Assembly: GCA_050290245.1 (NCBI GenBank)
Contig: JBNKHH010000024.1
Span: 62,001 to 126,000, forward strand
Length of the DNA stretch: 64,000 nt
Direction of reading: 5' to 3'
Origin: JBNKHH01 sp050290245
GTDB lineage: Bacteria; Pseudomonadota; Alphaproteobacteria; Rhodobacterales; Rhodobacteraceae
Below the pieces are notes generated by a model that had not been told where the DNA came from, searched no databases, and saw nothing but the letters and a program-made list of their open reading frames with translations. Position numbers and translations under genes: made by a program. Below are positions 25,696 to 34,423 of the stretch, piece after piece (position 1 is the first letter of the stretch; every line of letters starts with the position of its first letter).

Positions 25696-27110
25696 GCGGA
25701 TTCTTTCGTGTTCGAGTCCGGGCTGAGGAGGTGGGTCAGGGGGACCTCGGCCTCGACAACGGTGCCGGAAGCGGATGTGAGGATGCGGAATGTGCCGCCA
25801 AGAAGTTCGACGCGTTCCTGCATGTTCCTGAGACCGAGGCCTGGCGTGACCTGGTCTCGCTGGAAACCCGAGCCGTTGTCTTGGATGCGCAGCGTCGCGC
25901 CCCGGCGATGGCCATAGATGCGGATCTTTACCTCGGTGGCCTTGGAATAGCGTTCGATGTTGGTCAGCGCCTCTTGCGCGATGCGGAACAGCGCGATCTT
26001 GGCGTCTTCGTCAAGGCGGTTGCTGAAGACCACGGTTTCCAACTCGGCGGCGATGCCGGTGCGTTCCGCGAACTCGTCGGTCAGCGTCTTCAAGGCAGGG
26101 CCCAGACCAAGATCGTCGAGGGAGCCGGGGCGCAGGTCGCGGCTGATGCGGCGCACTTCCTGGATAGCAGTGAGAAGGCCGGCGATCCCCTTCTTCAGGC
26201 TTTCGCCAGCACGAGCGTCACCCGTGCGCAGACGGCGGTCGGCCAGGTCGAGAGCATAACGGACGCTGACGAGGATTTGGGAGATTCCGTCGTGCAACTC
26301 GCGCGCCACGCGGCTGCGTTCCTCTTCCTGGGTGTCGATGATGCGCTGCGTCAGCCGGGTCAAAGCAGCATCGGCGAGCTGGCGTTCGCGGATGTTGATC
26401 AGCAGGCCTGACGCAAAGACCAGCATCAACGCGCCAAAGGCGATGGCGCCGATATAGAGGAAGTTTTGGCGCACGCGGTCCTCGACGCCGGCACGGGCAG
26501 CAGCGACGGTGGTGCGGATGTCGTCGATAAAGATACCGGTGCCGACGGCCCATCTCCAATCCTGCAGGCCGATGACATAGGTAATCATCTCGGCCTGTTC
26601 GCCCGTTGTCGGCTTGAACCACAGGTGGGTGTGATAACCGCCGCCCGAGCGGGCCAGTTCGATGAATTTTGCGGTGATCGGGACGCCGTTGGCGTCTTCC
26701 AGCTTCAACCAGTTGCGGTTGATGAGCTGGGTCTGGCGTGGGGCGACGAGATTTTTACCGTCGTAGTCGAAGACGAAGAAATAGCCGTCCTGGCCATAGA
26801 TCATGGCGGCGAGGTTCTGCATGACCTTGCGCTTGGCGCTTTCGTCGTCGGGCAGGGCGTTGCCATAGATCGGACCAATGGCGGTGCGCGCAATCGAGAT
26901 ATAGTTTTTGAGCTCGGCCTTCTTGGCATTGATCAGCTCGCGTTCGAGGGCGGCGATTTCGCGTTCGGCCAGCGCACGCGACTGAATGGCAACCAGCGTG
27001 GCGATTGCCGCGATGGCCAAGACAAGGGGCAGCGCAGCCAAAAGCAGGAACTTGCGCCGATACCGCCGGGACTGGTCTTGGTCGAGCGTGTCGTGTGTAC
27101 GTTTCATCAA
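25692..27110 (-). CDS. Cache-domain sensor histidine kinase (HisKA_3 type)
   Basis: A 472-aa membrane kinase. TM1 at about 21-45, a periplasmic single Cache domain at about 46-210 (IYGQDGYFFVFDYDGKNLVAP, RNWLKLEDANGVPI, WRWAVGTGIFIDDI), TM2 at about 225-245, then the HisKA_3 dimerisation motif with the phospho-His (SRVARELHDGISQ) and an HATPase_c domain with QEALTNIERYSKA and GLGLRNMQERV. Cache domains of this kind bind small organic acids, so it probably senses the substrate of the adjacent TRAP transporter. Confidence 0.93.
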   Translation of the reverse strand: MMKRTHDTLDQDQSRRYRRKFLLLAALPLVLAIAAIATLVAIQSRALAEREIAALERELINAKKAELKNYISIARTAIGPIYGNALPDDESAKRKVMQNLAAMIYGQDGYFFVFDYDGKNLVAPRQTQLINRNWLKLEDANGVPITAKFIELARSGGGYHTHLWFKPTTGEQAEMITYVIGLQDWRWAVGTGIFIDDIRTTVAAARAGVEDRVRQNFLYIGAIAFGALMLVFASGLLINIRERQLADAALTRLTQRIIDTQEEERSRVARELHDGISQILVSVRYALDLADRRLRTGDARAGESLKKGIAGLLTAIQEVRRISRDLRPGSLDDLGLGPALKTLTDEFAERTGIAAELETVVFSNRLDEDAKIALFRIAQEALTNIERYSKATEVKIRIYGHRRGATLRIQDNGSGFQRDQVTPGLGLRNMQERVELLGGTFRILTSASGTVVEAEVPLTHLLSPDSNTKESA

Positions 27111-27210
27111 AGGTCCCCAGCCTCACGATTCGCAGGTGGCGCGTCGCAGAGCAAGGGGGACGTGATGTCTTTTTCGTCCAAAAAACGTGCGAAACATGAA
27201 AATTGGCCCA

Positions 27211-27234
27211 AGAAATACTTAGTAGCGGGTATTT
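27211..27234. promoter_or_regulatory. Inverted repeat in the kinase/TRAP divergent region
   Basis: GAAATAC (27211-27217) and GTATTTC (27228-27234) are perfect inverted 7-mers 10 bp apart, and a 9-bp palindrome TACTTAGTA (27215-27223) overlaps the left arm. It lies 92 bp before the TRAP binding-protein start, a plausible site for the NarL-type regulator. Confidence 0.45.
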
Positions 27235-27325
27235 CCTCCTGTAACCGGGCGACCTACTGTTTCCACACTTGCATCGATCCGTCGGCCCGCACGGGCGGAC
27301 AAAACGACTTGGGAGGAAATACCAC

Positions 27326-28408
<1,083 letters not shown>

Positions 28409-28427
28409 GTCCGAACACTATTATGAT

Positions 28428-28450
28428 GGAGAGCCCCGCCGGGGCTCTCC
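28428..28450 (+). other. Hairpin between binding-protein and permease genes
   Basis: GGAGAGCCCC (28428-28437), loop GCC, GGGGCTCTCC (28441-28450): a perfect 10-bp stem followed by TTCTCT, not a strong T-run. Such elements often stabilise the upstream mRNA or partly stop transcription so that binding protein exceeds permease. Confidence 0.7.
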
Positions 28451-28483
28451 TTCTCTGCCATCCAGGCAATCGGGGAGGGGACA

Positions 28484-29386
28484 GTGGTCGAAGCTCTTGT
28501 GTGGTTCTTCAAGAACATCGCCCTGGCATTTTATAATCTATTCTATGCCATTGCTCATCCAGGCCTGTGGCTGGACTGGTCGGATAAAGAAGCGGTCATG
28601 CGCTTTATCTACTACGGCGGGTCGGTCGAATTCTTTTTTGTCGTTTTCACTGCATTCCTGATCCTCACCGCTGTCGGGATGTGGCGCAATTCGATCCTTT
28701 GGGGCGCGGTGCGCTTCTTCGAGGGGATTGGCAACACGGTGGGCCGGGTCGCGGCCTGGGCGGGCCTTTTGATGGTGCTGCAGCAGATCGTAATCATCCT
28801 GATCCAGCGGGTCTTTGCCTCGGCACAGATATCGTTCGGATTTGGCATTCCGTTCACACGCGACATCTCGTGGTGGGGCGAGGAGCTCAAGTTATATAAC
28901 GCCATCGTCGTGTGCCTATGCGTGTCCTACACGTTTGTGCAGGGCGGTCATGTCCGCGTCGACCTGATTTATGCGCCGGTCAGCTATCGCACCAAAAAGC
29001 TGATCGACATGTTCGGTTCGCTGTTCTTCATGATGCCCGCAACGGTTTTGATCTGGATGTACGGCTGGTACTTCCTGTGGCGGCACCTCGTGGTGCCAAA
29101 GCCATCCGCGTCGGACACGCTGGAACGGCTCTTGGCCAAGAGCCGGGCATTGCGTTGGAACGTGGAAACCATCGGTTTCAGCCCGAATGGGTTCGACGGA
29201 TATTTCCTGTTCAAGATCCTGCTGATCCTGTTCACCGGGTTGGTCTTCATCCAGGCCATGGCCTTTTTCTATCGCTCGTACCTTGAGTGGAAAGAGGGTC
29301 CGGAGAGCGAAGGCAAATTCCACGATCGGGACGTGCTGGGCGATGCGGACGCCGAGCTCGTCCATGCAATCGAAGAACATCACTAA
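28484..29386 (+). CDS. TRAP transporter small permease (DctQ-like), extended
   Basis: A 300-aa membrane protein with four main hydrophobic segments (YYGGSVEFFFVVFTAFLILTAVGMW, VAAWAGLLMVLQQIVIILI, FMMPATVLIWMYGWYFL, FKILLILFTGLVFIQAMAFF) plus an N-terminal amphipathic region. DctQ proteins are usually about 160-220 aa, so this one is long. The start is GTG at 28484 with a strong GGGGAGGGG site. It pairs with the large permease 12 bp downstream. Confidence 0.88.
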   Translation: MVEALVWFFKNIALAFYNLFYAIAHPGLWLDWSDKEAVMRFIYYGGSVEFFFVVFTAFLILTAVGMWRNSILWGAVRFFEGIGNTVGRVAAWAGLLMVLQQIVIILIQRVFASAQISFGFGIPFTRDISWWGEELKLYNAIVVCLCVSYTFVQGGHVRVDLIYAPVSYRTKKLIDMFGSLFFMMPATVLIWMYGWYFLWRHLVVPKPSASDTLERLLAKSRALRWNVETIGFSPNGFDGYFLFKILLILFTGLVFIQAMAFFYRSYLEWKEGPESEGKFHDRDVLGDADAELVHAIEEHH

Positions 29387-29398
29387 GGGGCTGGGCGG

Positions 29399-31753
29399 AT
29401 GCTATTTGGATTGGACGGTGTCGAGCTTGGGCTCCTGATCGTATTTCTCAGCCTCTTCGGAGGTATCCTGTCGGGCTTTCCGGTCGCTTTTGCGATCGGC
29501 GGTGCGGGGGTCATTTCGTTCGGTGTCATCGCGGGTCTTGATAGTGCCGGGCTGTTGATTCACCAGGCGATCGACTCGGGCAGTGCCGAATACGCGGCCC
29601 TGATTGCCGAAGGTGTCAGGCCGGACAAGATATCCATTTTCACCTACCCAGACCTGCCGAGATACGCCACGTCGGTGTTCCCGCAGGGCTGGGAAACGGC
29701 GATGGACCGCAACCTGAGTTTCATCGTGAACCGGATGAACGAGCGGGTTTTGGCCGGCCAGTCGATCGAGACGCTGCTGGCGGTGCTGATGTTCGTCATG
29801 ATGGGCATCACGCTTGAGCGCTCGAAAATCGCCAACGATTTGCTGCTGACGATGGCGCGGGTCTTTGGGCCTCTGCCGGGCGGTCTTGCAGTGTCGATCG
29901 TGGTCGTGGGTGCGTTCCTGGCCGCCTCGACCGGGATCGTTGGCGCCACTGTGGTCACCATGGGCTTGCTGGCATTGCCGACGATGCTGAAGAACAACTA
30001 TTCGCCGGAACTGGCGACGGGTGTTATCGCCGCCTCGGGGACGTTGGGGCAGATCATTCCGCCGTCCATCGTGATCGTTCTTTTGGGCACTCTGGCCGGC
30101 GATTTGTATTCGGCCGCGCAGGAAGAACGCGCGCAGTTGGTCGGCTGTTCGGATGCGCTGACCTACCTGGGCGAACCTGCGGTGGTCTCGGTCGGAACAC
30201 TGTTCCAGTCAGCTCTGTTGCCGGGCATCCTGCTGGCGGTTCTCTATGCGCTCTACGCCTTCTGCTTTGCGCTGGTGAACCCATCCAAGGCGCCGGCCGT
30301 ACAAATGGATTCGGGCAGTTCCGAGGTTATTACCCGCGGCGAGGCTCTGACCTGGTTCCTGGGCGCTCCCCTTGTGCTGGTCGGCGGCCTGATCCTGTTG
30401 AATTCGGCGGGGGTCATCGGGAGCCAGTCGGTGGCCGTGGACAGCTTTAGCGAGGCCGGTGAATCAGCGACCTTGCGCACGAACGTCGGCGAAGATTGCC
30501 GGGCGGCGATGATCGAGTTGCATGGGCAGGAGGCCTGGGACTCGGCTGTTGCGGAGCAGCAGACCATCGACGCTGCAGGCGGCGTCAAGCAGGCAGTCCA
30601 ACTGACCGATGAAGAGCGTGCCGCGCAGCTTGAAGTCAATATCGCCAACGCCGCTCCGATCGGGACGGGCATCGCGGTGGCCTTTGTTCTGTTCGCACTG
30701 GTTCTGACGACGGCAATAGGTATCTCGCCCAGCTCGAACCCGGTGCCTCTGTGGATTGGTCTCGGCGGTGTGGCCGCGGCGCTGTTGCTGGATGCGGTGG
30801 TGATCTCGCCGCTCACCTCGCCGGGGGCGACGTTCCTTATCATCCTGGCACCGCTGTTGGTCGTTCTGTGGGCCTGTCGCGAGGCCTTTACGAGGCTGGG
30901 CCGCAACGAATTGTTGCGCGTGGTCTTCCCGCCGCTGATCCTGATCGTGGCGGTTCTGGGCTCGATCCTCGGCGGTGTCACCAACCCGACACCGGCGGCT
31001 GCGCTCGGCGCGGGTGGTGCGATCATGCTGGCCGCCTATCGCAAGCTGCAGGACGAGAACAGGTCGGGGCGCATCATCATCATGACCAGCTTTGCCGTGG
31101 TCATCATGTTGCTTGTCGGCGTGAACTTTGATCTGCGGATCCACCAGGAAGATGTCGGCTTCGAGAACTGGGTGGCCTTTTTCGTCGCTCAGGGCACTTA
31201 CCTTTATTCGGTCTTTGGCCTGTTGTTCGCTTGTTGGGTTCTGCTCCGCTCGGGCGTCTTGAAGCCGGTTGTGCGCGAGACGGCCAAGGTCACGAGCATG
31301 GTGTTCACCATCCTGATCGGGTCTCAGCTGTTGAACCTCGTGGTGATCTCTTTTGGCGGCGAGCATTACATCCAGACGTTCCTCAAGAGCTTCGAGGATG
31401 AATACACGGTCTTCCTGATCGTGATGCTGGTGCTGTTCTTCCTGGGGTTCGTTCTGGATTTCCTCGAGATCATCTACATCGTGATCCCGATCGTGGGGCC
31501 AGTCATCTATGGCGGAACTTTCGATCCAAAGTGGGTGACGATCATGATCGCTGTGAACCTGCAAACGTCCTTCCTGACGCCGCCCTTTGGCTTTGCGCTG
31601 TTCTATCTGAGGGGGGTTGCCCCGCCGGAAGTCACGACGCGGCACATCTATCGGGGTATCATACCCTTTGTGCTGATCCAGGTCCTGGGGCTTGCCTTGC
31701 TGTGGTACTTCCCAAGCGTGGTCACCATCCTGCCTGACCTGATCCCCAAGTGA
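29399..31753 (+). CDS. TRAP transporter large permease (DctM-like), greatly extended
   Basis: A 784-aa DctM family protein, well above the usual 430 aa or so. The N-terminal part (GILSGFPVAFAIGGAGVISFGVI) is normal, then a hydrophilic insert of about 65 residues (about 50-118) splits the first repeat. The second repeat is preceded by an insert of over 150 residues (about 310-500) with a soluble acidic part (residues about 340-415) and extra membrane segments. The family's conserved ends are present (AASGTLGQIIPPSIVIVLLG; NLQTSFLTPPFGFALFYLRGVAP). Extra-large DctM subunits accompany TakP-like binding proteins. Confidence 0.9.
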   Translation: MLFGLDGVELGLLIVFLSLFGGILSGFPVAFAIGGAGVISFGVIAGLDSAGLLIHQAIDSGSAEYAALIAEGVRPDKISIFTYPDLPRYATSVFPQGWETAMDRNLSFIVNRMNERVLAGQSIETLLAVLMFVMMGITLERSKIANDLLLTMARVFGPLPGGLAVSIVVVGAFLAASTGIVGATVVTMGLLALPTMLKNNYSPELATGVIAASGTLGQIIPPSIVIVLLGTLAGDLYSAAQEERAQLVGCSDALTYLGEPAVVSVGTLFQSALLPGILLAVLYALYAFCFALVNPSKAPAVQMDSGSSEVITRGEALTWFLGAPLVLVGGLILLNSAGVIGSQSVAVDSFSEAGESATLRTNVGEDCRAAMIELHGQEAWDSAVAEQQTIDAAGGVKQAVQLTDEERAAQLEVNIANAAPIGTGIAVAFVLFALVLTTAIGISPSSNPVPLWIGLGGVAAALLLDAVVISPLTSPGATFLIILAPLLVVLWACREAFTRLGRNELLRVVFPPLILIVAVLGSILGGVTNPTPAAALGAGGAIMLAAYRKLQDENRSGRIIIMTSFAVVIMLLVGVNFDLRIHQEDVGFENWVAFFVAQGTYLYSVFGLLFACWVLLRSGVLKPVVRETAKVTSMVFTILIGSQLLNLVVISFGGEHYIQTFLKSFEDEYTVFLIVMLVLFFLGFVLDFLEIIYIVIPIVGPVIYGGTFDPKWVTIMIAVNLQTSFLTPPFGFALFYLRGVAPPEVTTRHIYRGIIPFVLIQVLGLALLWYFPSVVTILPDLIPK

Positions 31754-31774
31754 TCTCGACTCATTTAAAAGACG

Positions 31775-31806
31775 AAGGCCGCGGGTTTTTCCCGCGGCCT
31801 TTTGGT
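31775..31806 (+). terminator. TRAP operon terminator
   Basis: AAGGCCGCGGG (31775-31785), TTTTT loop, CCCGCGGCCTT (31791-31801) and further Ts. The stem is 11 bp and perfect; it can also act for the minus-strand bpt gene, whose stop is at 31843. Confidence 0.88.
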
Positions 31807-31842
31807 CTTTGGGAGCCTGTATGCGGCCCCGGAGCAGGAGGG

Positions 31843-32670
31843 TCAGGCCCGCGTAGGCCGGGTATCGGGCAATGAGATGCGCGCCACCTGCTCTGCGATC
31901 GGCGCCGTTGACAAGGGGTGGGTTTCGGCGGAATAGGCCGATGGGTCGCCAATGTCTCGCCATTCGCCGCCGACATAGATCTCAAGGGCCGAAAAGTTCG
32001 CCTTGTAGACCATTTTGGACGATCCGGGCACCCAGTAGCCGAGATAAACGTAGGGCAGGCCAGCTTCGCGTGCGATGTCGATATGGTCAAGGATCACATA
32101 GGTGCCGAGGCTGGCAGCGGCCATGTCGGGGTTGTAAAAGCTGTAGACCAAGGACAGCCCGTCATCGAGCACATCGGTAAGGCAAACCGCGCGGAGCACC
32201 TTTTCGGCATCTTCCATGCTGGTGTATTCGATCACGCGACTGCGGATCGGCGTTTCCTCGACCATGGCGGCGAATTCAAAGATATCCATGTCGGCCATTC
32301 CGCCCTCGGCGTGGCGCGAGTCGAGATAGGTGCGAAACAGCGTGTATTGCTCTTCTGTAGCCCAGGGCGAGGTCGCTTCCCGTTTCAGGGACTTGTTGCG
32401 ACGCAGGGTCCGTTTCTGGCTGCGCGAAGGCTCGAAGTCAGCGACCCGGATGCGGGCGGACAGGCAGGCCGAGCATTCGGCGCAGGACGGCCGATACAGC
32501 ACATTTTGCGACCGTCGAAAGCCCTGTTTGGACAGGGCGTTGTTCAGTTGCTCGGAATAGTCGCCCTGGAGAGCGGTGAACAACTTCCTCTCCAGCCTGC
32601 CCTCAAGATAGGGGCAGGGCTGGGGTGCGGTCACGTAAAACTGTGGCGCAATTGGAAGTGTATGACGCAT
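31843..32670 (-). CDS. bpt: Aspartate/glutamate leucyltransferase (Bpt)
   Basis: A 275-aa aminoacyl-tRNA-protein transferase. The N-terminal domain has the CPYLEGRLERKLF and YRPSCAECSACLSARI cysteines; the C-terminal domain has YSFYNPDMAAASLGTYVILDHI and YLGYWVPGSSKMVYKANF. Bpt moves Leu from Leu-tRNA to N-terminal Asp or Glu, marking proteins for ClpAP degradation. It is alone on the minus strand. Confidence 0.94.
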   Translation of the reverse strand: MRHTLPIAPQFYVTAPQPCPYLEGRLERKLFTALQGDYSEQLNNALSKQGFRRSQNVLYRPSCAECSACLSARIRVADFEPSRSQKRTLRRNKSLKREATSPWATEEQYTLFRTYLDSRHAEGGMADMDIFEFAAMVEETPIRSRVIEYTSMEDAEKVLRAVCLTDVLDDGLSLVYSFYNPDMAAASLGTYVILDHIDIAREAGLPYVYLGYWVPGSSKMVYKANFSALEIYVGGEWRDIGDPSAYSAETHPLSTAPIAEQVARISLPDTRPTRA

Positions 32671-32748
32671 TTATTGACCTGGGCGGGTAGCTTACGGACA
32701 GAGACTAGCAATCGAAATCCGATCCGCCAATCCCCCAATCCGGCGAGG

Positions 32749-33210
32749 TCAACGCGCGCTTTTGTTCAACGCGGCGGTGCCGAGAACGTGGTCCGTCAGG
32801 CTTTGGCGGCGCGGCGACATCAGGATCAGGCCGATCGAGATCAGTTGCAGCGGGAAGGTCACCACGGACACGACATAGCCTATCGTGTGGAGCAGTGCTG
32901 TCGTGCTGTCAAAGTGCGACCCGTCGGTACGGCGCATTTCCAAGGCCACGAGGCGCATACCCCAGGTCGCAGAACCCGAGGCCAACGTCGTCCAGCGATA
33001 GAGAAAGCTGATGACGGCAAACAGGACGGGCAGGAAGAGCAGCGGCAGGAACAGGCCAAAGACCGTGGCCACCGCCGTGATCATCGAAATCACGAAAACG
33101 TCGATCACCCAGGCGATCAGGCGTTTGGAGGGCACGTCACGGTAGAAATCCGCGTCATAGTCGGGATCGGGCAGGCCGTTATGCGTGAGGGTTTGGTGCG
33201 TCATATCCAT
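32749..33210 (-). CDS. RDD-family membrane protein
   Basis: A 153-aa protein with the RDD signature modified to KRLIAWVIDVFVIS at the start of TM1, a second long hydrophobic stretch (FLPLLFLPVLFAVISFLY) and the WGMRLVALEMRR motif. The C-terminal end is RRQSLTDHVLGTAALNK, the usual RDD tail. Function unknown; some RDD proteins act as Na/H antiporters. It lies downstream of the DUF2852 gene (98 bp). Confidence 0.88.
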   Translation of the reverse strand: MDMTHQTLTHNGLPDPDYDADFYRDVPSKRLIAWVIDVFVISMITAVATVFGLFLPLLFLPVLFAVISFLYRWTTLASGSATWGMRLVALEMRRTDGSHFDSTTALLHTIGYVVSVVTFPLQLISIGLILMSPRRQSLTDHVLGTAALNKSAR

Positions 33211-33247
33211 CTTGAGGTCTATCCAATACAGGGAGGTCGGGCAAATC

Positions 33248-33283
33248 CGGCGGCCCCTTGGGGACAGTTGGGTGGGGCCGCCG
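33248..33283. other. Long hairpin between DUF2852 and RDD genes
   Basis: CGGCGGCCCC (33248-33257) and GGGGCCGCCG (33274-33283) are perfect 10-bp inverted arms with a 16-nt loop. No T-run follows on either strand, so it is a stability or processing element rather than a clear terminator. Confidence 0.5.
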
Positions 33284-33308
33284 CCGAAAGGGCGGGGCCC
33301 CTCCGGTG

Positions 33309-33743
33309 TCAGGCGTCGACGGTTTCGCCGTGAACGTCGACGTCGTCTTTCGCCTTGCGGGTGCGGTCGTCCATGAACTGGTCGAACTCGGCCTTGTCCT
33401 TGGCTTCGCGCAGGCGTTGCAAGAAGGCCTCGAAGGCGTCCTGTTCATCTTCCAGGCGACGCAGGGTCTCGGCCTTGTAGGCGTCGAACGCGCTGTTGCC
33501 GCTCGTCTTGAAAGCGTGGCGTGCATAGTGGGCGTTGCGGGCGTGGCCGCAGGATCCTTTGAACATTTGTTTTCCCCAGATCATGTAGGCAAGGAAAGCG
33601 AGGCCGACGGGCCAGAAGAAGATAAAGCCGAGGACCATGGCCGCGATCCAAGCGCCTTTACCACGTTCGTCCAGCCAACGTTCGCTCCGGCGGAACCAGT
33701 TACCCCGGTGAGAGGGAATGGCAGTTGCTGTCGCGGTGGTCAT
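33309..33743 (-). CDS. DUF2852 protein
   Basis: A 144-aa protein: short N-terminus, one or two membrane segments (AWIAAMVLGFIFFWPVGLAFLAYMIWGKQMF) and a long charged helical tail (about 75-140, rich in Glu, Lys, Arg) likely to form a coiled coil. This is the layout of DUF2852, an uncharacterised alphaproteobacterial family. Two 19-bp palindromes sit 28-104 bp upstream. Confidence 0.85.
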   Translation of the reverse strand: MTTATATAIPSHRGNWFRRSERWLDERGKGAWIAAMVLGFIFFWPVGLAFLAYMIWGKQMFKGSCGHARNAHYARHAFKTSGNSAFDAYKAETLRRLEDEQDAFEAFLQRLREAKDKAEFDQFMDDRTRKAKDDVDVHGETVDA

Positions 33744-33770
33744 TTCGAGTGCTCCTAAAGGTTCGTATCA

Positions 33771-33789
33771 ATGTGAATGCCTTTCACAT
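33771..33789. promoter_or_regulatory. 19-bp palindrome, site 1, upstream of the DUF2852 gene
   Basis: ATGTGAATGCCTTTCACAT: perfect ATGTGAA/TTCACAT arms around 5 bases, 28 bp before the DUF2852 start codon. Confidence 0.55.
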
Positions 33790-33828
33790 CTCCAATATCG
33801 GTACTGAACCACCGCCCCGCAAGAGGAA

Positions 33829-33847
33829 ATGTGAATGATTTTTACAT
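33829..33847. promoter_or_regulatory. 19-bp palindrome, site 2
   Basis: ATGTGAATGATTTTTACAT: the same arms as site 1 with a single change (TTTACAT), 58 bp away centre to centre. The left nine bases (ATGTGAATG) are identical in both. Confidence 0.5.
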
Positions 33848-33880
33848 TTTATAATTAAGGCGCTGTATTGAAATGGAAAA

Positions 33881-34348
33881 TCATGTGAATTCTGCCGTTT
33901 TTGCGCCCGAGATCGCCACCAGAACCGCAGGGTCGATGGGGAAAATGTGGCGCGGAGTGCCGGCCGCGGCATAGACGATGCCAAAATCCAGCAGCCTCTT
34001 GTCGAAGAAGACGCGCGAGGGGGTGAGGTGGCCGATGGGGGCTACACCGCCGATTGCGAAACCGGTGGCGCTGCGCACCCGGGCGGCGTCTGCACGGGAC
34101 AGGGGCTCGCCCGCGACGGCGCTGGCGCGCGTGGGATCGACCTGGTTGCCGCCGGCGGTAATGAACAGGACGATGGCACCGCTTTCAACACCTGCAAAGA
34201 TGATGGATTTGGCGATCTGGTCGATCTCGCAGCCCGCTTCGCGCGCCGCATCTGCGGCAGTGCGGGTTTCGCCGGGCATTTCGAGGACTTCGGTTTCGAC
34301 CCCGGCCTCGGCCAGAGCGGTTTTCACGCGTTTCAGACTTTTGCTCAT
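33881..34348 (-). CDS. YbaK/EbsC-family aminoacyl-tRNA deacylase
   Basis: A 155-aa single-domain protein of the YbaK/ProX superfamily, whose members hydrolyse mischarged tRNAs such as Cys-tRNA-Pro. The Lys in IAKSIIFAG (about 45) is the conserved residue of the site, and GFAIGGVAPIGH matches the second conserved motif. The start at 34348 was taken because the upstream frame overlaps glnE's promoter and is not protein-like. It is divergent from glnE (75 bp). Confidence 0.87.
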   Translation of the reverse strand: MSKSLKRVKTALAEAGVETEVLEMPGETRTAADAAREAGCEIDQIAKSIIFAGVESGAIVLFITAGGNQVDPTRASAVAGEPLSRADAARVRSATGFAIGGVAPIGHLTPSRVFFDKRLLDFGIVYAAAGTPRHIFPIDPAVLVAISGAKTAEFT

Positions 34349-34423
34349 GCCCCGAGTGGTGCCGGGCCGAGCGGCGGTGTGCAAGCCCTTTCCGCGCTGC
34401 GCGGGGATTGCTAGGTTTTGACC

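Noticed and set aside
30464..31963. 499-codon minus-strand frame under the TRAP large permease
   Set aside because: Low-complexity Arg/Gln/His/Asp composition typical of an antisense shadow; the plus strand encodes a conserved transporter.
33771..33789. CRP site (TGTGA-N6-TCACA)
   Set aside because: The two half-sites are 7 bases apart, not 6, and the second copy shares the same odd spacing, so a different regulator is likely.
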